The notes beneath the pieces are model-generated. The model ran no database searches. It was not told the DNA's origin and saw only the letters and a program-made list of their open reading frames with translations. Made by a program: the position numbers and the translations under genes. From Ideonella livida (GTDB lineage Bacteria > Pseudomonadota > Gammaproteobacteria > Burkholderiales > Burkholderiaceae_C), in the NCBI RefSeq assembly GCF_010499455.1, contig NZ_JAAGOH010000039.1, forward strand, positions 1 through 37,349: a stretch of 37,349 nucleotides of DNA, written 5' to 3'. Positions 31,618-37,349 of this stretch are shown here, piece by piece. Within the stretch, counting starts at the first letter, position 1; every line of letters begins with the position of its first letter.

Positions 31618-33015
31618 TCAGCTCAGGCGGAAGCGCACGGTGGCCTGGTCGCGGACCTTCTGCGGCACGCTGCCCGCCAGGGCGATGGCCGCCCGGCCCG
31701 ACAGCAGGCGCTGGAAGACGTCCTGCACCTGCCGGGCGTCCACCTCCTGCAGGCGCTGCAGTCCCTGCAGCGGATCGCGCAAGCGGCCGAAGATGAACAG
31801 GTCCTGCACGGCCGCTTCGAGCCGGCGGGCGGGCGCCTCCAGGCCGCGCAGGGCGCGCACCCACAGCTGCCTGCGGGCACGCTCCAGGTCCACGGCGGCG
31901 GGGCCGTCCTGCGCCAGGCGCGCCAGCAACTCGGCCACGGCCTGCAGGTACTCCGGCGCCTCCTTGGCCCCGGTGGCGGCTTCGATGATGAATTGGCCGG
32001 TCAGGGGCAGCACGTCGGCCGAGCAGGCCACGTAGTAGGCCAGGCCGCGGCGTTCGCGGATCTCGTCCAGCAGCGGGGAGCTCATGCCTTCGCCCAGCAG
32101 GGCGGCGGCCAGCACATCGGCGGCCACCGGGGCGCCGCGGGCCTCGTCGGCCAGGGCCGGGGCCTCAAAGCCCAGCACCACCTGGCATTGGGAGCTGCCG
32201 GCCAGGCGCTGCACCTTCAGGCCGCCGTGCCAGGCGGGGGCTTGCACCTGCGGTGCCTGGCCCGTGGGCATGTCGCCAAAGGCGCTCGCCACGTCCCGCT
32301 CAAAGGCCTTCCATTGCCGGGCGTTCAACGGGCCGGCCACCGCCAACACGGTGTGGCCGGCGCCGTACTGCCGGGCCACGTAGCGCTGCAGCTCGGCCCG
32401 GGTGAAGCGCTCGATGTTGCGGCGTTGGCCGATGATGGGGCGGCCCGCAGGGTGCTGCGGGCCGTAGCAGGCGCGGTCAAAGGCCTGGAAGGCCATGGCG
32501 GCGGGGTCCTCCTGCACCTCGGTCAGTTCATGCAGGATGACCTGTCGCTCGCGCTCCAGCTCGTCCTCCGGGAAGGTGCCGTGCAGCACGATGTCGGCCA
32601 GCAGGTCCACAAAGGCCGGGAGGTCCTGCGGCAAGCCTTCCAGGTGGAAGGCGGTGTGGTCCTTGTCGGTGTGGGCGTTGACCTCGGCGCCCAGGCGCTC
32701 GGCCTCCAGGTTGAGCTGCTGGCAGTTGCGCGTGGGCGTGCCTTTGAAGGCCATGTGCTCGACCACGTGGCTGATGCCGTTCTCACGGGTCGATTCATGC
32801 AGGCTGCCGGTGCGCACGAAGACGCTGAGTGCCACCGTCTGCCGCCAGGGCAGGGGCAGGCCCACGAGGCGCAGGCCGTTGGGCAGGGTGGAGAGCCAGG
32901 GGGCGGGCAGGGTGGGCAGGGCGGAATCGGTCGACAAGGTGCGTGGCGGCAGAGGAGAGGGAGGGGCGGGGGCGGTGAGGGCGTCGGGCGGCGCGGCATA
33001 CCATGCCGGCGCCAC
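31618..33015 (-). CDS. M16-family zinc peptidase
   Basis: A 465-residue M16 (pitrilysin/PqqF/processing-peptidase type) peptidase. The inverted zinc motif HVVEH is at residues 83-87 (His83, Glu86, His87), with the third ligand Glu at about 163 in HELTEVQEDP. The second, inactive half shows LLDEIRERRGLAYYVACSAD. No signal peptide is apparent, which suggests a cytoplasmic enzyme. The GTG at 33015 is the first available start; residues 1-33 are Pro/Ala-rich and the real start may be a later non-ATG codon near residue 27. It lies 45 bases after an unknown gene on the same strand. The substrate cannot be told. Confidence 0.87.
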   Translation of the reverse strand: MAPAWYAAPPDALTAPAPPSPLPPRTLSTDSALPTLPAPWLSTLPNGLRLVGLPLPWRQTVALSVFVRTGSLHESTRENGISHVVEHMAFKGTPTRNCQQLNLEAERLGAEVNAHTDKDHTAFHLEGLPQDLPAFVDLLADIVLHGTFPEDELERERQVILHELTEVQEDPAAMAFQAFDRACYGPQHPAGRPIIGQRRNIERFTRAELQRYVARQYGAGHTVLAVAGPLNARQWKAFERDVASAFGDMPTGQAPQVQAPAWHGGLKVQRLAGSSQCQVVLGFEAPALADEARGAPVAADVLAAALLGEGMSSPLLDEIRERRGLAYYVACSADVLPLTGQFIIEAATGAKEAPEYLQAVAELLARLAQDGPAAVDLERARRQLWVRALRGLEAPARRLEAAVQDLFIFGRLRDPLQGLQRLQEVDARQVQDVFQRLLSGRAAIALAGSVPQKVRDQATVRFRLS

Positions 33016-33060
33016 AGGCGCCAGTGTCGCCCATCCGCCCGTGGGGCAGACCCGTGGTGG

Positions 33061-33447
33061 TCAAGGGGGCGGTGCGTCCCATGCCAGCCACGCCGGGTCT
33101 GCCCGCACCTGGTACCGCTCGGCCGGGAGTTCATGGCCCAAGCGCTGCAGGGCGCGGTGGGCGGTGTGGGCAAAGCGCCGGGCCTCGGCGGTGCTCCAGT
33201 CGGGGCCGGGTTGTGGCGGGGCGTCCCAGTCCAGCGACAGGTCGTGCCAGGCGATCAGGTGGTCGAGCAGGCGCTGGGTGTTGGCAGTCAGCGGCAGGTC
33301 GTGGTGGTCCACGGCCTCGCCGAGTGCGCCGGCGTCGTGGGGACCGGCGTGCGGGGCCCACAGGCAGATGCCGCTGCCGGCGTCAAAGGCCAGGTTCAGC
33401 AGGCGGGGGGGCACGCCGGACGGTGGCGGGACGGGTTCTTGGCGCAT
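33061..33447 (-). CDS. Conserved-looking small protein of unknown function
   Basis: A 128-residue protein not recognised. It is soluble, acidic to neutral, rich in His, Trp, Pro and Leu, with no signal peptide or membrane segment. The middle (LLDHLIAWHDLSLDWDAPPQ) and the helical HTAHRALQRLGHEL look like a real folded domain. The ATG at 33447 lies near the ModE-like box shared with the divergent mod operon, and the M16 peptidase follows on the same strand after 45 bases. Coding is supported by the tight packing between neighbours and lack of a competing frame, not by a family match. Confidence 0.6.
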   Translation of the reverse strand: MRQEPVPPPSGVPPRLLNLAFDAGSGICLWAPHAGPHDAGALGEAVDHHDLPLTANTQRLLDHLIAWHDLSLDWDAPPQPGPDWSTAEARRFAHTAHRALQRLGHELPAERYQVRADPAWLAWDAPPP

Positions 33448-33469
33448 GGCACAAGTATGGCCACAGGCC

Positions 33470-33495
33470 TCGCTATAGTGTCAGTCAAATAGCGA
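33470..33495. promoter_or_regulatory. ModE-like molybdate operator
   Basis: A 7-base perfect inverted repeat TCGCTAT-N12-ATAGCGA lies 21 bases before the modA start. The E. coli ModE site has the same plan (CGCTAT and ATAACG arms separated by 12 bases). A -10-like TATAGT (33474-33479) lies inside the repeat, so binding would block transcription. ModE with bound molybdate represses modABC; no modE gene is in the window. The box may also affect the divergent gene starting at 33447. Confidence 0.75.
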
Positions 33496-33516
33496 TATAC
33501 GCCGGAGCGTCCGACG

Positions 33517-34293
33517 ATGACACTGCTGCGCCGGGTCCTGCAGGCCTTGGGGGCCATGGCACTGCTGCTGGGGGTCTGCGCCCAGGCGGCCCCCCTCACC
33601 GTGGCCGCGGCGGCGGACCTCAAGTTCGCCATGGAGGAGGTTGTCGAGGCCTTCAAGGCCCGGCAGCCGGGGGCGGAGGTGGCGGTGGTCTATGGCTCCT
33701 CGGGCAAGTTTCACACCCAGATCCAGCAGGGGGCGCCCTACGACCTGTTCTTCTCGGCCGACATCGCGCTGCCGCAGTCACTGGCCCGCGCGGGCCTGGC
33801 GGCCTCGCCGGTGCGGCCCTATGCCGTGGGCCGGCTGGTGCTGTGGAGCGCCACCCGTGATGCCCGCGGCATGACCTTGGCCAGCCTGGCCGATCCTTCG
33901 ATCACGCGTGTGGCCATCGCCAATCCGCGCCACGCGCCATATGGCCAGCGCGCCGAGGAGGCGCTGCGCGCTGCCGGCGTGTGGGAACAGGTGGCCCCCA
34001 AGCTGGTCTACGGCGAGAACATCGCCCAGGCCGCACAGTTTGTGCAGACGGGCAATGCCCAGGTGGGCGTGATCGCCCAGTCCCTGGCGCTCCATCCCGA
34101 GCTGCAGGCCCGCGGCGGCCATGCCCTGGTGCCCGAGGCGCTGCACAGTCCCCTGGCGCAGGGTTTCATCATCACGCGGCGTGGGCAGGACCATCCGTTG
34201 GCGGTCCGCTTGGCCGAGTTCATGCAGACGCCCGTGGCCCGTGGCCTGATGCTGAAATACGGCTTTGCGCTGCCGGGCGAAGCCGCCCGTTGA
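33517..34293 (+). CDS. modA: Molybdate-binding periplasmic protein ModA
   Basis: A 258-residue solute-binding protein for molybdate or tungstate uptake. It has a Sec signal peptide (residues 1-25, ending CAQA before APLTVAA) and the ModA pattern AAADLKFAMEEV, YGSSGKFHTQIQQGAPYDLF, FSADIALP, and a C-terminal MLKYGFALPG. The gene heads a modA-modB-modC operon and is preceded by a ModE-like box. There is no strong ribosome site before the ATG. Confidence 0.95.
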   Translation: MTLLRRVLQALGAMALLLGVCAQAAPLTVAAAADLKFAMEEVVEAFKARQPGAEVAVVYGSSGKFHTQIQQGAPYDLFFSADIALPQSLARAGLAASPVRPYAVGRLVLWSATRDARGMTLASLADPSITRVAIANPRHAPYGQRAEEALRAAGVWEQVAPKLVYGENIAQAAQFVQTGNAQVGVIAQSLALHPELQARGGHALVPEALHSPLAQGFIITRRGQDHPLAVRLAEFMQTPVARGLMLKYGFALPGEAAR

Positions 34294-34341
34294 GCGTGCC
34301 GCCCGCCACCGTGTCCTGACGCCTGCCGCGTTGCCTCCGCC

Positions 34342-35025
34342 ATGCCCGCACTCAGTCCCGCCGACCTGCAGGCCCTGTGGCTCACCGCCCGGCTGGCGGG
34401 CACCGTCACCCTGATCCTGCTGGTGCTGGGCACGCCCATCGCTTGGTGGCTGGCCCGCAGCCGTGCCCGCTGGAAGGGTGTGGTGGGCGCGGTGGTGGCC
34501 CTGCCGCTGGTGCTGCCACCGTCGGTGCTGGGCTTCTACCTGCTGCTGGCCCTGGGGCCGCAGGGGCCGGTGGGCCGCGTGGTGCAGGACCTGGGGTTGG
34601 CCCCGCTGCCCTTCACCTTCTGGGGCCTGGTGGTCGCCTCGGTGCTGTATTCGCTGCCCTTCATGGTGCAGCCGCTGCAGGCGGCCTTCGAGGCGGTGGG
34701 TGACCGGCCGCTGGAGGTGGCCGCCACCCTGCGGGCTTCGCCGCTGGACGCCTTCTTCACCGTGGCCGTGCCCCTGGCCCTGCCCGGCTTTCTGACCGCG
34801 GCCACGCTCACCTTCGCCCACACCGTGGGCGAGTTCGGCGTGGTGCTGATGATTGGCGGCAACCTGCCCGGGCAGACCCGCGTGGCCTCGGTCCAGATCT
34901 ACGACCATGTGGAGGCGCTGGACTACGCTCAGGCCCATCATCTCTCCGGCGTGCTGCTGCTGTTTTCCTTCGTGGTGCTGCTGGCGCTTTACGCGTGGCG
35001 GCCCGGCCGTCGTGTGCGGGGCTGA
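34342..35025 (+). CDS. modB: Molybdate ABC transporter permease ModB
   Basis: A 227-residue inner-membrane permease with five hydrophobic helices (beginning with [19 protein letters not shown] and ending with [17 protein letters not shown]). The EAA-type coupling loop is [20 protein letters not shown]. ModB dimers pass molybdate from ModA through the membrane using ModC as motor. It lies 48 bases after modA and 4 bases before modC. Confidence 0.95.
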   Translation: MPALSPADLQALWLTARLAGTVTLILLVLGTPIAWWLARSRARWKGVVGAVVALPLVLPPSVLGFYLLLALGPQGPVGRVVQDLGLAPLPFTFWGLVVASVLYSLPFMVQPLQAAFEAVGDRPLEVAATLRASPLDAFFTVAVPLALPGFLTAATLTFAHTVGEFGVVLMIGGNLPGQTRVASVQIYDHVEALDYAQAHHLSGVLLLFSFVVLLALYAWRPGRRVRG

Positions 35026-35029
35026 GGCC

Positions 35030-36115
35030 ATGACAGCCCCGGGCCCCCTCTTGGCGCGGTTTGGCCTGTCCTGGCCGGGGTTTTCGCTTGACGTGGACCT
35101 CACCCTGCCGGGACAGGGCGTCACGGCCCTGTTCGGCCCGTCCGGTTCTGGCAAGACCACGCTGCTGCGCTGCATCGCCGGCCTGGAGCGACCGGCCCAG
35201 GGCCGGCTGGTGGTGCAAGGCCAGACCTGGCAAGACGGGCGGCTGTGGGTGCCGCCCCATCGCCGGCCCATTGGCTATGTGTTCCAGGAGGCCAGCCTGT
35301 TCGCTCACCTCAGCGTGCTGGGCAACCTGCGCTACGGCCTGCGCCGCAGCGGCCTGGACGGCAGCCCGCAGGCCACGCAGCGGCTGGAGCAGGCCATCGG
35401 CCTGCTGGGCATCGGCCACCTGCTGGAGCGTCGGCCCGACCGGCTGTCCGGCGGCGAGCGCCAGCGCGTGGGCATCGCCCGCGCCCTGGCCGTCTGCCCC
35501 CGCCTGATGCTGCTGGACGAACCACTGGCCGCGCTGGACCAGCGCCGCAAGGAGGAGATCCTGCCCTACCTGGAGCGCCTGCACCGTGAGTTGGACATCC
35601 CCATGCTCTACGTCACCCATGCGCCACAGGAAATGGCGCGCCTGGCCGACCATGTGGTGTTGCTGGAACAGGGGCGCGTGGTGCAGTCCGGACCGGTGGC
35701 TGACACCCTGAGCCGGCTGGACCTGCGCCTGGGCGAGGAGCAGGGCGCGGTGGTGGAGGCGGTGGTGGACGCGCTGGACCCGGAGTGGCACCTGGTGCGC
35801 GTGGCCTTTGACGGCGGCCAACTCTGGACCCGCGACCCGGGTGCCACCCTGGGCCAGCGGGTGCGGGTGCGGGTGCTGGCCCGTGACGTGAGCCTGGCCC
35901 GCCATCCACCGGGCGCCAGCAGCATCCAGAACCTGCTGCCGGCCCAGGTGGTGGAGCTGGCGCAGGACGAGCATCCCGGCCTGGCCCTGGTGCGCCTGCG
36001 CCTGGGGAACAGCCACCTGGTGGCCCGGCTGACCCGCCGCGCGGCGGCCGAGCTGGGCATTGCCGTGGGCCAGCCGGTCTGGGCGCAGGTCAAGTCGGTG
36101 GCGCTGATGCGCTGA
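35030..36115 (+). CDS. modC: Molybdate ABC transporter ATPase ModC
   Basis: A 361-residue ABC ATPase. Walker A is GPSGSGKT (36-43), the signature LSGGERQRVGIARAL and Walker B RLMLLDEPLAALD are intact, and the C-terminal third is a molybdate-binding Mop/TOBE region (ending GIAVGQPVWAQVKSVAL) as in E. coli ModC. The ATG at 35030 lies 4 bases after modB, implying coupling. The stop sits in an 18-base palindrome shared with the convergent gene. Confidence 0.95.
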   Translation: MTAPGPLLARFGLSWPGFSLDVDLTLPGQGVTALFGPSGSGKTTLLRCIAGLERPAQGRLVVQGQTWQDGRLWVPPHRRPIGYVFQEASLFAHLSVLGNLRYGLRRSGLDGSPQATQRLEQAIGLLGIGHLLERRPDRLSGGERQRVGIARALAVCPRLMLLDEPLAALDQRRKEEILPYLERLHRELDIPMLYVTHAPQEMARLADHVVLLEQGRVVQSGPVADTLSRLDLRLGEEQGAVVEAVVDALDPEWHLVRVAFDGGQLWTRDPGATLGQRVRVRVLARDVSLARHPPGASSIQNLLPAQVVELAQDEHPGLALVRLRLGNSHLVARLTRRAAAELGIAVGQPVWAQVKSVALMR

Positions 36116-36126
36116 GGCCTCAGCGC
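36109..36126. terminator. Perfect palindrome at the modC/FkbM convergent stops
   Basis: GCGCTGAGGCCTCAGCGC is a perfect 18-base palindrome. It contains both stop codons: TGA of modC (36113-36115) and TGA of the methyltransferase on the other strand (36120-36122). It could form a 7-bp stem with a 4-base loop (GGCC) on either strand. There is no T tract, so it would be at best a weak or Rho-assisted bidirectional terminator. Confidence 0.4.
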
Positions 36127-37058
36127 CGGGCCACCACGTCCAGCATGAAGCGCCGGGCCTGCGCCTGGGCGTAGCTCAGGGGGCGCAGGGCAGGGGCCGG
36201 ACGGCGGTTGAGCAGCCAGCGGTAGTCGTTGCCCAGGTCGTGCAGCTGCAGGCCAGCGGCCTCCAGCAGCCCCAGGGCGCGGTGGTGGTGCGGGGCCTTG
36301 AGCTCCAGCGCCAGGGTCAGGCGCGGGTGGGTGCAGAGGTCCAGCAGCTCGGGCAGCACGCGGTGCTCGGCCCCTTCAATGTCGAGCTTGAGGAAACTCA
36401 CCTGGGGCGCCAGCGGGCCCAGCAGCTCACCCAATTGGCGGGCCGGCACCTGCACCGTGCGCCAGTGGCGCTGACCCATGAGCCAGCCGTCCAGCTCGCG
36501 GCGGCTGGGCGGGGCCAGGCGGCAGTGCATGTCGTTGCGGGCATGCACATGAAAGGCGCAGCTGCCGCCGCGCGCGCCCTCAGCATCGGTCACCGCGGCA
36601 TGCACCAGCTGCACCTGGGGTGACAGGGCGGGGTTGGCCGCCAGATTGGCCTGCAGCCGGCGCACATTGCCCGGCGCAGCCTCCACCGCCAGCACCCGGC
36701 CCTGCGGACCGACCTGCCGCGCCAGCAGCAGGCTGAAGTAGCCGGCGTTGGCCCCCAGGTCCACCGCCACATCGCCGGCCTGCACCTGCGCCTGGATGAA
36801 GCGGGTGAGCCCGGGCTCGAACAGGCCGCGGTAGGCCACGATACGGTTGAGCATGCCGGCCCGGGGGCCGCCGGCCAGCGCGAAGCCGGCCTCGCAGTGC
36901 ACCGGACTGGCCGGGTCGGGGCGCAGCGGGCCCCATTCCTGCAACGCCAACCCACCCGCCACCAGCGGAGCCTTGAGCGGGTCCAGCCAGGCGGGCAGAC
37001 GGGTGAGGCCCTGCAGCGTGCGCTGCAGGCGCGGGGAGGGCAGGCCGGGCCCGCGCAC
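36120..37058 (-). CDS. FkbM-family methyltransferase
   Basis: A 312-residue SAM-dependent methyltransferase of the FkbM type, usually an O-methyltransferase for sugars or polyketides. Motif I is VAVDLGANAGYFSL at 97-110, the acidic motif II is LAVEAAPGN, and the FkbM signature FLKLDIEGAEHRVL follows in the C-terminal half. The start is a GTG at 37058, seven bases after the stop of the upstream gene, and no ATG fits. Co-transcription with the upstream partial gene is likely. The acceptor is unknown. Confidence 0.86.
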   Translation of the reverse strand: MRGPGLPSPRLQRTLQGLTRLPAWLDPLKAPLVAGGLALQEWGPLRPDPASPVHCEAGFALAGGPRAGMLNRIVAYRGLFEPGLTRFIQAQVQAGDVAVDLGANAGYFSLLLARQVGPQGRVLAVEAAPGNVRRLQANLAANPALSPQVQLVHAAVTDAEGARGGSCAFHVHARNDMHCRLAPPSRRELDGWLMGQRHWRTVQVPARQLGELLGPLAPQVSFLKLDIEGAEHRVLPELLDLCTHPRLTLALELKAPHHHRALGLLEAAGLQLHDLGNDYRWLLNRRPAPALRPLSYAQAQARRFMLDVVARR

Positions 37059-37065
37059 CGCGCGG

Positions 37066-37349
37066 TCAGCCCTTGGACTTGGCGGCCAGGGCGGCGGCCA
37101 GGGCGCTGGCCATGGCCGAGGGGGTGGCGGTCTGCTGGCTCACGCTGCGGGGGCGGTTGTCGCCTCCGCGGTCGTCACGGCGTTCGCCGCTGCGCGGTTC
37201 GCGGTCGTCGCGGCGGGGCGGCCGGTCGCCGCGCGGCTCGCCACGGCGGTCCGGGGCGCCGCCGTCGCGGCGCGGGCCGCGGTCGGTGCGCTCGCCCCGT
37301 TCGGGCCGGTCAGCGCGGGCGGGGCGATCACCGCCCTGGCGGGGCGGGC
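37066..37349 (-). CDS. C-terminal Arg/Gly/Asp-rich tail of a probable RNA-binding protein (partial)
   Basis: The last 94 codons of a gene entering from the right edge, ending at TGA 37068-37066. The visible part is low-complexity, dominated by Arg, Asp, Gly, Pro and Glu with RDDR and GER-type repeats, then a short helical end (AMASALAAALAAKSKG). Such tails are typical of RNA-binding proteins, for example DEAD-box helicases or Tex-type S1 proteins, but the catalytic or binding domain is outside the window. The frame was read directly on the minus strand and has no internal stop. Confidence 0.55.
   Translation of the reverse strand, partial: PPRQGGDRPARADRPERGERTDRGPRRDGGAPDRRGEPRGDRPPRRDDREPRSGERRDDRGGDNRPRSVSQQTATPSAMASALAAALAAKSKG

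Overview
The window is very GC-rich DNA from one bacterial chromosome, with dense short-spaced operons. A form IC (red-type) Rubisco with CbbX, a cbb gene order close to that of Cupriavidus/Ralstonia, a TetR-led beta-oxidation operon and a modABC operon together point to a facultatively autotrophic betaproteobacterium of the order Burkholderiales, perhaps near Rubrivivax, Leptothrix or Ideonella. That placement comes from recalled families and gene order, not from a database search.

Layout. 1-1712 (minus): start of a secreted or periplasmic protein and a TolC-type outer-membrane lipoprotein, the edge of an export operon. 1853-2902 (minus): a PHB-depolymerase-family esterase. 2964-3908 (minus): cbbR, divergent from cbbL-cbbS-cbbX (4064-7034). 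7031-11209: a complete RNA-repair module, with rtcR on the minus strand divergent from rtcB-rtcA and a good sigma-54 promoter between them. 11207-19389: a second CbbR-type promoter, an internally deleted relic of cbbE (ribulose-phosphate 3-epimerase), then cbbF-cbbP-cbbT-cbbZ-cbbG-cbbA-cbbY. 19403-19960 (minus): an HNH nuclease. 20241-28597: a TetR regulator with a palindromic operator at its own start, acyl-CoA dehydrogenase, a DUF2147 protein, a 3-hydroxyacyl-CoA dehydrogenase/enoyl-CoA hydratase fusion, thiolase, and an aldehyde dehydrogenase. 28684-30425: an enoyl-CoA hydratase and an SGNH hydrolase. 30405-33447 (minus): a coiled-coil zinc-ribbon membrane protein, an M16 peptidase and an unknown small protein. 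33470-36115: a ModE-like operator and modABC. 36120-37349 (minus): an FkbM methyltransferase and the Arg/Gly/Asp-rich tail of a protein that continues outside.

How it works together. CbbR should switch on two transcription units, cbbLSX (CO2 fixation and Rubisco repair) and cbbFPTZGA with cbbY (ribulose bisphosphate regeneration). The two promoters share one gapless architecture: an inverted repeat of GATTCAG/CTGAATC type centred near -65, then TTTACC-N17-TACA(G/T)T. The rtc genes sit exactly between these units. The main novelties are this RNA-repair module inside the Calvin-cycle cluster, the pair of matching CbbR promoters, and the decayed cbbE that still leads the second operon. No tRNA, rRNA, insertion sequence or CRISPR array was recognised.
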